A stretch of 64,000 nt of DNA from DATAXP01 sp036272935 (GCA_036272935.1 DATAXP010000125.1:1-64000), one strand, 5' to 3'. Positions 25,282 through 36,216 are shown, counted from the stretch's first letter. Notes: a model not told the origin generated them from the letters alone. Numbers and translations: made by a program.

Positions 25282-26976
25282 TCAATCTGCCAGATGATGC
25301 CGCGCGGCGACCGGCCGCACCAGCGCGTTGGCCACCAGCGCCACGGCCAGCAGCCCCGCCATCAGGTACATCGTCGTGTTGTACAACGTGCAATACGGAT
25401 CGGGTGTTTCCGGCGGCGACAAGGCCAGCAGCTTGGCGATCGTCACCGACTTGGCTGCGATGAGCTGCGGCAACTGACTGGGCGAGGCGCCGAACTCGGC
25501 GGTGAATTTATCGGGTGGGATCGTCGCGCTCAGCCCATGAATCGCGCGGCCCACCGCATGATCGCGCAGCGAAGTGATTGCCAGCGGCCCTAGCACTCCC
25601 GCCGTGCTCCATGCCGTCAGCAGCCGGCCGTGGATCGCCCCGACATAGCGTGTGCCGAACAGATCGGCCAGGTAAGCGGGGATCGTCGCGAAACCGCCGC
25701 CGTACATCGTGAAGATCGTCATCGTCACGGCGTAAAACGCCGCGAGCCAGGCCACGCTCGGCGACACGCTCATCCGCTGAGCAATCCACGGAATCGCCAG
25801 GTACAGCAGCGCTCCGGCGCCGAAGAAGATCGCATAGGTTTGCTTGCGGCCGAGATAGTCGGAGGCGCTGGCCCAGAAGAACCGGCCGATCATGTTGAAC
25901 ACGCTGGCCATCAGCACGTAGGTGACGGCAAAGCCGCTGTCGACGACGCTCGGCAGCGACGAGCCAAAGATTTCGCTGAGCATGGTCTTGGCGACCCCCA
26001 GCACCGCGATCCCTGCCGTGACGTTGAAACAAAGCATCAGCCACAACAGATAGAACTGCGGCGTGTGCAGCGCCTGATCGACGTCGACATTGCCCGACGA
26101 GATCATCCGCCGCGCCCCCTCGGCGGCTGCCGGCGGCGACCACCCTGCCGGGTGCCAGTCGGTCGCCGGGATGCGGTACGACAGCGCCGCAGCGAGCATC
26201 ACCACCAGGTACACGCTCCCCAGCACCCAGAACGTTTGCGCGGCGCCGTTGTGCCCCGTGCCAACGACGTACACCCCTTCGGCTGTCGGCACGAGCAACT
26301 GCGATACCTCATTGCTCCCCAGCAGCACCACTTCGCGCTGGCGGCCATCGACCTGGGCAAACCGCTTGCCTTCGATGGTCGTGAGCTGCACCGCGCTATG
26401 ATGCCCCAGGAATTGCGGTGCCCGGTAGAAGGTGCGCATCAGCGCTTCGTTCAGCGGGGCAGCGATGATCGCCCCGCCGCCGAATCCCATGATCGCCAGC
26501 CCCGTGGCCATGCCGCGGCGATCGGGGAACCAGCGGATCAGCGTGCTCACCGGCGACACATAGCCCAGCCCCAGACCGCAGCCGCCGATGGCCCCGTATC
26601 CCAGGTACAGCAGCTCGAGCCGATGGAGGGCGACGCCCACGCCGCCGATGATCAGACCGCCCCCCCAGCACACGGCGGCGAGCATGCCGACGGTGCGCGG
26701 ACCGACCTGCTCGAGCCATTTGCCGCCGACCGCGGCCGCTAGCCCCAGGAACACGATCGCCACGGTGAACACCCACACGACCTGCGAAAGCGTCCAGTCG
26801 TCGGCGGCACTGGCGACGACTCCGTGGACCTTCACCAGCGCCGGATTGAACACGCTCCAGGCATATACCGATCCAATGCACAGATGAATCGCCATCGACG
26901 CCGGCGGCACGCGCCAACGGTTGTAGCCCGGCGGCGCGACGATCGCCTGCTTCGAGAAGAAACCGGTGCTCGACAT
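25282..26976 (-). CDS. OFA-family MFS transporter (oxalate/formate antiporter type)
   Basis: 564 residues, about 12 hydrophobic segments. IHLCIGSVYAWSVFNPAL and LGLGYVSPVSTLIRWFPDRRGMATGLAIMGFGGGA are the OFA N-half signatures; FGTRYVGAIHGRLLTAWSTAGVLGP marks the C-half. An insert of about 60 residues after TM6 (YRAPQFLGHHSAVQL...) is unusual. Family members exchange small carboxylates; the substrate here is unknown. Start at 26976 (MSSTGFF) has GGGGGA upstream; an ATG at 27021 is also in frame. Divergent from der. Confidence 0.85.
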   Translation of the reverse strand: MSSTGFFSKQAIVAPPGYNRWRVPPASMAIHLCIGSVYAWSVFNPALVKVHGVVASAADDWTLSQVVWVFTVAIVFLGLAAAVGGKWLEQVGPRTVGMLAAVCWGGGLIIGGVGVALHRLELLYLGYGAIGGCGLGLGYVSPVSTLIRWFPDRRGMATGLAIMGFGGGAIIAAPLNEALMRTFYRAPQFLGHHSAVQLTTIEGKRFAQVDGRQREVVLLGSNEVSQLLVPTAEGVYVVGTGHNGAAQTFWVLGSVYLVVMLAAALSYRIPATDWHPAGWSPPAAAEGARRMISSGNVDVDQALHTPQFYLLWLMLCFNVTAGIAVLGVAKTMLSEIFGSSLPSVVDSGFAVTYVLMASVFNMIGRFFWASASDYLGRKQTYAIFFGAGALLYLAIPWIAQRMSVSPSVAWLAAFYAVTMTIFTMYGGGFATIPAYLADLFGTRYVGAIHGRLLTAWSTAGVLGPLAITSLRDHAVGRAIHGLSATIPPDKFTAEFGASPSQLPQLIAAKSVTIAKLLALSPPETPDPYCTLYNTTMYLMAGLLAVALVANALVRPVAARHHLAD

Positions 26977-27071
26977 CAATGTGCAATCCCCCAGGGGCGC
27001 GGCTTTGCGGTGCGAATTCAAAATTGATGGTAATCGATGCCGCGGGGTTCGTCGTCAATACCCCATTGCAC

Positions 27072-27101
27072 CTGACAGCGGCGACTGTAATCACCTAAAA
27101 T
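27072..27101 (+). promoter_or_regulatory. Putative promoter giving a leaderless der transcript
   Basis: CTGACA (27072-27077), 18-nt spacer, TAAAAT (27096-27101). A start 6-7 nt further would be the A of the der ATG at 27108, leaving no leader. There is no Shine-Dalgarno before the ATG, which agrees. Confidence 0.35.
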
Positions 27102-27107
27102 GACGGT

Positions 27108-28550
27108 ATGGATGCCCCTACCCCCGAGCAACGTCCCGCCGCGCGTGTGCCGACCGTCGTGATTGTCGGCCGGCCGAATGTCGGCAAAAGCAGCCTGTTC
27201 AACTGGTTGGCGGGCAAGCGGCTGGCGATCGTCGACGACAAGCCTGGCGTGACGCGCGATCGGGTAAGCCATCTGCTGCATGTCGATGACCGCTATTTTG
27301 AGCTGTTCGATACCGGTGGCATGGGGATCGAAGATGTCGACAACCTGACCGAGCACGTCGAGCACCAGATCCAGTTGGCGATCGACTCGGCCGCTTGTGT
27401 CGTGCTGTTGGTCGACGCCCGGCTGGGGCTGGCCCCGCTCGACCAGCATGTGGCCGAGCGGCTGCGGTCGCTGGCGGTGCCGGTGATCTGTGTGGCCAAC
27501 AAGGCCGACGCCCCTTCGCTCGATACGCAAGCCCACGACTTCGACCGGCTCGGTTACGGCCCGGTGCTGCCGGTCAGTGCCCGGGAGAATCGCGGCAAGG
27601 AAGCGCTGCTGGCGGCGATTCTCGAACGGCTTCCCGCGCCGAGTGCCGCCGATGCGGCTCCCGAGGAACCGTTGATGAAGCTGGCCATCGTTGGCCGGCG
27701 AAACACCGGCAAGAGCACGTTCGTAAACTCGCTGGTTCACGAAGAGCGGATGATCACCAGCGAAGTGCCCGGTACCACCCGCGACAGCGTCGACGTGCGC
27801 TTCGAGCTCGACGGCAAGGCGTTCATCGCCATCGATACTCCCGGGCTGCGGCGGAACAAGAGCATCACGACCGATATCGACTTTTACAGCTTCCACCGCG
27901 CCCAGCGGAGCATTCGCCGGGCCGACGTCGTGTTCCTGTTCTTCGACGCCGCCGAACCGATCAGCCGCGTCGATAAGCAGCTCTGCGGGTACATCGACGA
28001 GAACTACAAACCGTGCATCTTCGTGGTCAACAAGTGGGACCTGTACGCCGGCCAGGTGGCGACCGACGACTGGGCCCAATACCTGCGCGACACCTTCCGT
28101 TCGATGCTGCACGTGCCGATCGTGTTCATCACCGGCCAGACCGGCAAGAACGTGAAGGCGCTGGTCAACCACGGCCAGATGCTGTTCAAGCAGGCCCGCG
28201 AGCGCGTGAGCACCGCCGATTTGAACCGTGCCCTGCGGGCGATCGTCGATCGCAACCCGCCGCCGCTATCGAAGAACCGGCGCGTGAAGATTTACTACGC
28301 TACGCAGGTCGGCACCGAGCCGCCAACGATCGTGCTGGTGTGCAACGAACCCGGCGCCGTCAGCGACAACTACCAGCGCTACCTGCTCGGCGCCTTCCGC
28401 GACGCACTGCCGTTTGCCGAAGTGCCGATCCGCCTGCATCTGCGCCAGCGCAAAGCTGCTGAGCGCGGCAGTGGCGACAACGCGATCGACGTGGACACTC
28501 CCGACGCAGCGACTTACGGTTCGACATCCGAGCTCACCGACGCAGAGTAA
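27108..28550 (+). CDS. der: Ribosome biogenesis GTPase Der (EngA)
   Basis: 480 residues with the two tandem G domains that define Der: first GRPNVGKSSLFNWL, DTGG, NKADAP; second GRRNTGKSTFVNSL, DTPGLRRNKS, NKWDLY; then a KH-like C-terminus (RVKIYYATQVGTEPPTIVLVCN). Needed for 50S subunit assembly. The first 15 residues (PTPEQRPAARVPTVV) slightly extend the usual start. Followed 19 nt later by the Uma2 gene. Confidence 0.96.
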   Translation: MDAPTPEQRPAARVPTVVIVGRPNVGKSSLFNWLAGKRLAIVDDKPGVTRDRVSHLLHVDDRYFELFDTGGMGIEDVDNLTEHVEHQIQLAIDSAACVVLLVDARLGLAPLDQHVAERLRSLAVPVICVANKADAPSLDTQAHDFDRLGYGPVLPVSARENRGKEALLAAILERLPAPSAADAAPEEPLMKLAIVGRRNTGKSTFVNSLVHEERMITSEVPGTTRDSVDVRFELDGKAFIAIDTPGLRRNKSITTDIDFYSFHRAQRSIRRADVVFLFFDAAEPISRVDKQLCGYIDENYKPCIFVVNKWDLYAGQVATDDWAQYLRDTFRSMLHVPIVFITGQTGKNVKALVNHGQMLFKQARERVSTADLNRALRAIVDRNPPPLSKNRRVKIYYATQVGTEPPTIVLVCNEPGAVSDNYQRYLLGAFRDALPFAEVPIRLHLRQRKAAERGSGDNAIDVDTPDAATYGSTSELTDAE

Positions 28551-28568
28551 ACGTGCGAGGCACCGGCC

Positions 28569-29111
28569 ATGGCGACCAAAGTCCCGGCAACGATCGACGA
28601 TCTTTACCGCGTCCGGGGCAAGGCGGAACTGATCAACGGGGAAATCGTCATGATGTCGCCGACGGGGGGACTGCCGGGATACGCGGGGACGGAGATCCTG
28701 ACGAGCCTGCGTGAGTACGCGAAAAAGACCGGCCGAGGATACGCGATCGGCGACAACATCGCTTTTGTCGTCGATCTGCCCAATCGCCAATCGTTCTGTC
28801 CCGACGTCGTATTTCATCCCGGCCCCTTGACGATGAAGTTCCTCGACGGGGCGCCGCTCCTCGCGATCGAGGTGCGCAGCGAAGGCGATTACGGTCCTGC
28901 AGCCGAGCGCCAGATGGCCGCCAAGCGAGCCGATTACTTCGGCGCCGGCACCCAGGTAGTTTGGGATGTCGATCTGCTGCACGACGAGCGCATCCGCGTG
29001 TATCGCGCCGCCGCGCCGACCGAGCCGACCGTCTATCGCCCCGGCCAAACTGCCGAGGCTGAACCTGCGCTACCGGGCTGGATGTTCACGGTCGACAAGT
29101 TGCTACCTTAA
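28569..29111 (+). CDS. Uma2 family (DUF820) putative endonuclease
   Basis: 180 residues. PD-(D/E)XK-like fold: RGKAELINGEIVMMSPTGG, FCPDVVFHPG, LLAIEVRSEGDYGPAAERQMAAKRADYF and VVWDVDLLHDERIRVYR. Uma2 proteins are abundant, many-copied in planctomycetes and cyanobacteria, with unknown role; nuclease activity is presumed from the conserved acidic residues. It starts an accessory cluster with the toxin-antitoxin pair. Confidence 0.88.
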   Translation: MATKVPATIDDLYRVRGKAELINGEIVMMSPTGGLPGYAGTEILTSLREYAKKTGRGYAIGDNIAFVVDLPNRQSFCPDVVFHPGPLTMKFLDGAPLLAIEVRSEGDYGPAAERQMAAKRADYFGAGTQVVWDVDLLHDERIRVYRAAAPTEPTVYRPGQTAEAEPALPGWMFTVDKLLP

Positions 29112-29129
29112 TCGAGACTCGAGGTGCGC

Positions 29130-29315
29130 ATGACGAACAAAGAGATGGTCATCGAGGCGGTTCGCAAACTTCCGGACGAGGCTACGCTCGAGGAAATCAG
29201 TTCCGAGGTGGCGCTATTGGCTGCCATTCAACGCGGCGAAGAAGCGGCGGATTCCGGACACGTCGTGCCGCACGAGGACGTTAAGCAACGAGTGGCGCGA
29301 TGGCTTTCCAGATAG
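29130..29315 (+). CDS. Antitoxin of a ParE/RelE-type module
   Basis: 61 residues: MTNKEMVIEAVRKLPDEATLEEISSEVALLAAI then RGEEAADSGHVVPHEDVKQRVARWL. Small acidic protein with a final helix (VKQRVARWL) typical of antitoxins paired with ParE. Overlaps the toxin gene by 16 nt. A GTG 6 nt upstream could also start it. Confidence 0.75.
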   Translation: MTNKEMVIEAVRKLPDEATLEEISSEVALLAAIQRGEEAADSGHVVPHEDVKQRVARWLSR

Positions 29316-29602
29316 TCTGGACCGACCCGGCACTTGAAGCGCTGAAGGCCTTGATCGAGTACATATCACGCGACAATCCGGCGGAGGCTGAACGCTTCGG
29401 AAACAAGATTCTTCATCAGGTCGATCTGCTGGAGCACTCGCCCTTTCTTGGGTCGCGTGTGAACACAGGCTCGAAATCCCATATTCGCGAGACCGCCTGC
29501 TTTCCGTATCGGATCTTCTATCGCGTGGTCGAAGAGGCTGGTCGGATCGAAATCCTGACACTTTGGCACTCGTCTCGTGACGAACCGCCACTGCATGATT
29601 GA
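29300..29602 (+). CDS. ParE/RelE family toxin
   Basis: 100 residues with the family pattern: IVWTDPALEALKALIEYISRDNPAEAERFGNKIL, then SPFLGSRV, and HIRETACFPYRIFYRVVEEAGRIEILTLWHSSRD. ParE toxins inhibit gyrase and RelE toxins cut mRNA; the sequence favours ParE. Co-translated with the overlapping antitoxin, which normally represses the operon. Confidence 0.85.
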   Translation: MAFQIVWTDPALEALKALIEYISRDNPAEAERFGNKILHQVDLLEHSPFLGSRVNTGSKSHIRETACFPYRIFYRVVEEAGRIEILTLWHSSRDEPPLHD

Positions 29603-29648
29603 ACATGCAATCCATTGATCCATCGTTAAGGCCTTGCCTCCATAGCTC

Positions 29649-30758
29649 ATGATCATCGGCGTTCCCAAGGAAGTAAAACGCGACGAGTACCGCGTGGCGA
29701 TGCTGCCGGTCGGCGTCGAGGAACTGACGCGTGCCGGACATCGCGTGCTCGTCGAGACCGGCGCGGGGCTCGGTTCAGGCATTCCCGATGAACGCTACGC
29801 TGAAAATGGTGCGACGATCGTCGCCGAGCCGGAAGAGCTGTTCGCCGCGGCCGACATGATCGTCAAGGTCAAGGAGCCGCTACCGGTCGAGTGGCCGCGG
29901 CTGCGATCCGGGCAGATCGTGTTCACCTATTTCCATTTCGCGGCCGATCGCAAGCTGACCGATGCCATGATCACCGGCGGCATCACCGCCGTGGCGTACG
30001 AAACCTTGCGCGACGACCGTGGCACGCTGCCGCTGCTGACGCCGATGAGCGAAGTCGCCGGACGGATGAGCATTCAGGAAGGGGCCAAGTATCTCGAACG
30101 TCCACAGATGGGACGCGGCATTCTGCTGGGCGGCGTGCCGGGTGTCGCGCCGGCGAACATCCTGGTGCTGGGAGGCGGAGTGGTGGGGGCCAACGCGGCG
30201 AAGGTGGCAGCCGGCTTCGGCGCCAACATTGCCCTGTTGGACGTGAACATGGACCGCCTGCGGTATCTCGACGACGTGATGCCGCCGAACGTCGATTGCT
30301 TGTTCAGCGATCGACACACAATCCGCGATTACCTGGCCCGGGCCGACCTGGTGATCGGCGCGGTGCTCATTCCCGGTGCGAAGGCGCCGCGGCTGGTCGA
30401 GGCCGACGATCTGAAGCTGATGCAGCCGGGGAGCGTGATCATCGACGTGGCAATCGACCAGGGAGGTTGCATCGCCACCAGCCGGCCGACCACGCACAGC
30501 GAGCCGATCTACGTGATCGACAATGTGCTGCACTATTGCGTGACCAACATGCCCGGCGCGGTCGGCCGCACCAGCACCTACGCGCTGTGCAACGTCACGC
30601 TGCCCTGGGTACTGGCCATCGCCCGGCGCGGTTTCGATGCGGCCGTTGCTTCGCTCAAACCGCTGGCCCGCGCCGTGAACGTCATGCAAGGCCGGGTTAC
30701 CAACCGCGCCGTGGCCGAGACTTTCGCCCTGCCGTTCGACAGCCGGTTCGATGTGTGA
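29649..30758 (+). CDS. ald: Alanine dehydrogenase
   Basis: 369 residues. NAD-dependent interconversion of L-alanine with pyruvate and ammonia, as a hexamer. Family landmarks: MIIGVPKEVKRDEYRVAMLP, KVKEPLPVEW (active-site Lys), TYFHFAADR (catalytic His), the Rossmann motif VLGGGVVGANAAKVA, IDVAIDQGGC and TNMPGAVGRTSTYALCN. Links carbon and nitrogen metabolism. No clear ribosome site except weak GCC-rich sequence. Confidence 0.96.
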   Translation: MIIGVPKEVKRDEYRVAMLPVGVEELTRAGHRVLVETGAGLGSGIPDERYAENGATIVAEPEELFAAADMIVKVKEPLPVEWPRLRSGQIVFTYFHFAADRKLTDAMITGGITAVAYETLRDDRGTLPLLTPMSEVAGRMSIQEGAKYLERPQMGRGILLGGVPGVAPANILVLGGGVVGANAAKVAAGFGANIALLDVNMDRLRYLDDVMPPNVDCLFSDRHTIRDYLARADLVIGAVLIPGAKAPRLVEADDLKLMQPGSVIIDVAIDQGGCIATSRPTTHSEPIYVIDNVLHYCVTNMPGAVGRTSTYALCNVTLPWVLAIARRGFDAAVASLKPLARAVNVMQGRVTNRAVAETFALPFDSRFDV

Positions 30759-30773
30759 CGACGTTCGACGTCG

Positions 30774-31967
30774 CTAGTTGAACCAGGCCGCGTAGGCCAC
30801 GGCCATCGGGTCGTTCATCACCGCAAAAAACCGCCCCAGCACGTCGAAATCGACCGGCGGCTCGTCGGTAAAGTACTTATCGTCGAGAGGCTCTAATCCC
30901 ACGCCCACGATTTTCGCCGGAGGGTCGTCGAGAAAGATCTTTAAGTTCAGCCGCTTGTCGCCTCTTGCCAGAAACGGCGGCAGCGTCCGCTCTCCGTCAA
31001 ATAACTTTCGCGCCTCGGTCATGCCGGCCAGCCAGGCGTCGATCATCTCGTCGCGCACCGGCAGCCCTAGAACGCCGGTCTGTTTCGGGTTGGGAAGCCA
31101 CTCGTGATCGTCATCGGTTTCGGCGCGAATGTATTTCCAAGTTTCGTCATTCAACGTCGTGATCGCGACGAAATGTCTGCGGAACTGGCCGAGACGCCGC
31201 GGCTCCTGGAACCTGGTCTCTCGCGAGATTTCGCTCCATCTTTCCCGGCGCTCGTCGGCGTCCCCAGCAAACACACCTTTCGGCTTCGCGAACATTTCTT
31301 GTGCCGTGAGCTGAAACAGGCGCTCCGCGTCGAATGCCAGGTAAGCGTCGAGCATGCCCATCAGCAGATGGCAGTACGCCCGCAGCCAGGCGACGTCACC
31401 CCGATCGAACGCGACGAGGAACTCGGGATTGTCGTCGAGAAAGGCGAACTGCTGCCGCATGGTGATCTTTTTCAAAATATCGATCAGCTTGTCCCCGGCG
31501 TGCCCCGAACCGGTCAGATCGAGCCGGATCAAAGCCAGCCGCAGCGGCAGCTTCACGTCATCGCTGGTCACTTTGCTGAGCGTGGCCTCGGCCGCGGCGA
31601 GGTCGCGATCGAAATCGTCGAGCATGCGGCGCAGGTCGGCATACGAGATCGGCGACGGCGCGTCGTTGGGCGGCACCGGTAGGCGCAGGAAGGGCACATT
31701 GTTGTGCTCGGTCTTCACGCCGTATTTGTGCAGCGACTGCCCCAGGCGTTCGACGCCCCGCACAATTTGCAGCACGCCGAGGCCGAATCGTGCGGTGTCG
31801 TCGCCAGCATCGGCGGCCAGTGCCGCTTCGAGCGCTCGCTGCCCCTCGGCAAGATTTCCCGCGTAAAGATATTTTTCGACGAGCGCTTCCGCTGCTGTGG
31901 CCGAGCAGGGGGCCAGCGCCGGAACGACGATCAAAACAGTCCATCGAAGCAGTGACGACGTGTTCAC
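30774..31967 (-). CDS. Secreted conserved protein, TPR-like N-terminus
   Basis: 397 residues with signal peptide (about 1-25, AATA-AEA). The start of the mature part, YLYAGNLAEGQRALEAALAADAGDDTARFGLGVLQIVRGVERLGQSLHKYG, resembles a tetratricopeptide repeat. The rest is soluble with conserved-looking stretches (AWLRAYCHLLMGMLDAYLAFDAERLFQ, WLAGMTEARKLFDGERTLPP). Function unknown. Minus strand, convergent with ald (16 nt apart). Confidence 0.7.
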   Translation of the reverse strand: MNTSSLLRWTVLIVVPALAPCSATAAEALVEKYLYAGNLAEGQRALEAALAADAGDDTARFGLGVLQIVRGVERLGQSLHKYGVKTEHNNVPFLRLPVPPNDAPSPISYADLRRMLDDFDRDLAAAEATLSKVTSDDVKLPLRLALIRLDLTGSGHAGDKLIDILKKITMRQQFAFLDDNPEFLVAFDRGDVAWLRAYCHLLMGMLDAYLAFDAERLFQLTAQEMFAKPKGVFAGDADERRERWSEISRETRFQEPRRLGQFRRHFVAITTLNDETWKYIRAETDDDHEWLPNPKQTGVLGLPVRDEMIDAWLAGMTEARKLFDGERTLPPFLARGDKRLNLKIFLDDPPAKIVGVGLEPLDDKYFTDEPPVDFDVLGRFFAVMNDPMAVAYAAWFN

Positions 31968-32115
31968 AAAGCCCCCTTGCTAGCGGAATGTCACTTTCCG
32001 AATGTCGGAGCACGATTATCGAGCAATGTGTCGGGCCGCACAACGGCCCACATCAATGGGGACAGTGCCGCGACGGTCGTCGCCGCTGAACCGACGTTCC
32101 GGTATATTGGCGAGC

Positions 32116-33165
32116 ATGGCGCGTGAGACGATCTTGCAATCCGGCGACGACGAGCCGCTGGCCGAAGCCCGCGCCGAGCTGCCTGTCGAGGACGACCGCG
32201 ACCTGCGCCCGCAGCGCATTCGCGACATGGTGGGCCAGCGCGACGTGATTGCCCGGCTCGACATCGCGCTCGATGCCGCTCGCAAGCGGGGCGAAACCCT
32301 CGGGCACATCCTGTTCGACGGTCCACCGGGGCTTGGTAAGACCACGTTCGCCATGGCCATCCCGCGCGAAATGGGCACGAGCCTGCAAATCGCCAGCGGG
32401 GCGGCACTGACGGCGCCAAAAGATATCGTGCCGTACCTCACCAATGCCGAGCAAGGGTCGGTGCTGTTCATCGACGAAATTCATCGGCTGCCCAAGGCGG
32501 TCGAGGAATTCCTGTACCCGGCGATGGAAGATTTCCGCATCGACATCGCCCTGGGCGAAGGAGTGAACGCGCGGACGATCAACATGCAACTGCGGCCTTT
32601 CACGCTGATCGGGGCCACGACACGCAGTGGCCTGCTATCCGCTCCGCTACGCGACCGATTCGTGACGCGCGAACATCTCGACTTTTACACTGTCGAAGAA
32701 CTTGCGCAGATCGTCGCACGAAATGCCGCCAAGCTCGGCGCAACGATCGATGCCGACGCCGCGCTCGAGATCGCCACGCGCAGCCGCAGCACGCCGCGCT
32801 TGGCGAACAACCGCCTGCGCTGGGTGCGCGACTATGCCACCAGCCGCGGCGACGGCCGGGTGTCGCGCTCGTTGGCGATCGCCGCCTTGGAAATGCAAGC
32901 GATCGACGTGGCGGGACTCGATCGGCTCGATCGCAAGTATCTGGAAACGATCGTCAAGGTGTTTCATGGCGGGCCGGCCGGGGTCGAGGCAGTCGCCCAC
33001 ACGATGAACGCCAGCATTGACACGCTGATCGACGAAATCGAGCCGTTCCTGCTTCGCTCGGGTCTGGTGGTGCGCACGCCCCGCGGCCGCAAAGTGACCG
33101 CCGCCGGTTACGAACATCTGGGGATCCCCGCCCCGGCCGAGGATGCGCAGCCACGGTTGTTTTAG
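32116..33165 (+). CDS. ruvB: Holliday junction branch migration helicase RuvB
   Basis: 349 residues. AAA+ motor working with RuvA and RuvC on recombination junctions. LRPQRIRDMVGQ, Walker A GPPGLGKTTF, Walker B FIDEIHRL, sensor/ATTR loop IGATTRSGLLSAPLRDRF, RSTPRLANNRLRWVRDYA arginine region, and winged-helix ending. The Met at 32116 gives the normal length and starts MARETIL; an upstream Met in frame would add a non-conserved extension. ruvA and ruvC are not in this window. Confidence 0.95.
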   Translation: MARETILQSGDDEPLAEARAELPVEDDRDLRPQRIRDMVGQRDVIARLDIALDAARKRGETLGHILFDGPPGLGKTTFAMAIPREMGTSLQIASGAALTAPKDIVPYLTNAEQGSVLFIDEIHRLPKAVEEFLYPAMEDFRIDIALGEGVNARTINMQLRPFTLIGATTRSGLLSAPLRDRFVTREHLDFYTVEELAQIVARNAAKLGATIDADAALEIATRSRSTPRLANNRLRWVRDYATSRGDGRVSRSLAIAALEMQAIDVAGLDRLDRKYLETIVKVFHGGPAGVEAVAHTMNASIDTLIDEIEPFLLRSGLVVRTPRGRKVTAAGYEHLGIPAPAEDAQPRLF

Positions 33166-33186
33166 TCACCAGCGAAGCGCGGCCAA

Positions 33187-33249
33187 AGCCCACGGATGGC
33201 CGCTTGGTGCTGCAGAGTACTCTTTCCCACGAACGGCCATCCGTGGGCT
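33187..33249. repeat. Palindrome AGCCCACGGATGGCC...GGCCATCCGTGGGCT
   Basis: Perfect 15-bp arms separated by about 33 nt, just after the ruvB stop; possible terminator. Confidence 0.88.
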
Positions 33250-33363
33250 TGCGTGAGCTGGGGTTCATCCCTCGGGCCGATCGGCATAGAATCTCCTCGG
33301 GGACCGTCGTGGCGGCGCACGCCGTTTGCCGCCAAGCACCGCACACACGCAACGGAGCCACTG

Positions 33364-35058
<1,695 letters not shown>

Positions 35059-35071
35059 ACGCCAAGGCGGC

Positions 35072-35134
35072 GGGCTTCGGGCTACAGCCTACGGGCGCCT
35101 GAAGTCTGTAGCCGTAGCCCGTAGCCTGGAGCCC
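35072..35134. repeat. Iterated-unit palindrome (GGCTACA type), copy 2
   Basis: Left arm GGGCTTCGGGCTACAGCCT, right arm with repeated GTAGCCC/GTAGCCT units ending GGAGCCC. Ends 3 nt before the MBL gene ATG, as copy 1 does before the hisN-like gene. Confidence 0.82.
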
Positions 35135-35137
35135 GAC

Positions 35138-35836
35138 ATGCGTGAGCTTGCACCCGGACTCTGGCAACTGCGTGGCTTTCCGCCGCATGCGATCAACGTT
35201 TATCTCGCCGGCAATGTGTTGATTGACGCCGGGGCGCGGTGGTCGCGCGGGCGCATCATGAAGCAGCTCGCCGGGCGCAGCATCTCGATGGTCGCGCTCA
35301 CGCACTGCCACCCCGATCATCAAGGGGCGGCGCATGCGCTGTGCGAGCGCTTCCAGGTACCGTTGGCTTGCCACGCGGCCGATCGCCCGGCGATGGATGG
35401 CAGCGGGCCGATGCTCCCCGATTCGCCGATGATGCAGCTCTCGATGCGCCTGTTTGCCGGGCCGCCGCATCGTGTCGATCGGTTGCTCGGCGAGGGAGAC
35501 GAGGTGGCGGGGTTCCGCGTGATCCACGCTCCTGGGCACACGCCGGGTCACGTGATCTTCTTCCGTGAGTCGGACCGGGTGGCGATTGCCGGCGACGTGC
35601 TCAACGGCATGAACCTGCTCACCACCATGCCGGGCCTGCACGAGCCGCCGTGGTTCTTCTCAGCCGACCCGGCGGAGAACCGCCGCTCGATCCGGCGGCT
35701 AGCCGATCTGCGCCCGGCGCTGGTCTGTTTCGGCCACGGCCCACCGTGGCGCGATCTGGCGACGCTGCAAGAGTTTGTCGACCGTCTGGAAGCATCGGCC
35801 GCCACAGTCCAGCCGGGCCTGTCATCGACAACTTGA
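35138..35836 (+). CDS. MBL-fold metallo-hydrolase
   Basis: 232 residues. Zinc-binding motifs of the metallo-beta-lactamase fold: ALTHCHPDHQGAAHAL (HxHxDH variant HCHPDH), APGHTPGHVIFF and AIAGDVLNG. Likely hydrolase or dioxygenase-like hydrolysis of a small thioester or ester; unspecific family. ATG follows a palindrome with no ribosome site. Cytoplasmic. Confidence 0.88.
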   Translation: MRELAPGLWQLRGFPPHAINVYLAGNVLIDAGARWSRGRIMKQLAGRSISMVALTHCHPDHQGAAHALCERFQVPLACHAADRPAMDGSGPMLPDSPMMQLSMRLFAGPPHRVDRLLGEGDEVAGFRVIHAPGHTPGHVIFFRESDRVAIAGDVLNGMNLLTTMPGLHEPPWFFSADPAENRRSIRRLADLRPALVCFGHGPPWRDLATLQEFVDRLEASAATVQPGLSSTT

Positions 35837-35907
35837 ACGGTCGCAGCCAAATCCCTACACTACAGGGCTCAAACGACCAATTGCCACGGCGAGAAGGGTT
35901 CCCAGCG

Positions 35908-36198
35908 ATGACGATGGACAAGAGTTTGCGGATGCGAGCGGGGTTGGCCCGTGCCCGCAGTGTGCTCAGCCGCGGCGAGCGGATCACGCAGCTTCAAGGG
36001 GCCGACAAGTGGACCGACGGACGCAGCCCTTTGGGTCTGCCGAAGGTGCGCGTGATCAAGCTGTCGATGAAGAAAAAGAAGAAGGCCAAGGAAGAGGCTG
36101 CCGAAGGCGCCGAAGGTGCCGCCGCGGCCCCCGCGGCTGGCGCGGCCAAGCCTGCCGCCGGTGCTGCCAAAGGTGCCGCGCCTGGGGGCAAGAAGTAA
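35908..36198 (+). CDS. PVC-type small basic protein, extended
   Basis: 96 residues. The first 55 (MTMDKSLRMRAGLARARSV...RSPLGLPKVRVIKLSMKKKKK) match the small basic protein family known from chlamydiae and verrucomicrobia and thought to be ribosome-associated. Here it carries a further Ala/Lys/Gly-rich tail of about 40 residues (KPAAGAAKGAAPGGKK end), which the short family members lack; it is likely disordered. Start at 35908, AAGGG upstream. Confidence 0.85.
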   Translation: MTMDKSLRMRAGLARARSVLSRGERITQLQGADKWTDGRSPLGLPKVRVIKLSMKKKKKAKEEAAEGAEGAAAAPAAGAAKPAAGAAKGAAPGGKK

Positions 36199-36216
36199 GC
36201 TGGCGGTTGTCGAGAG

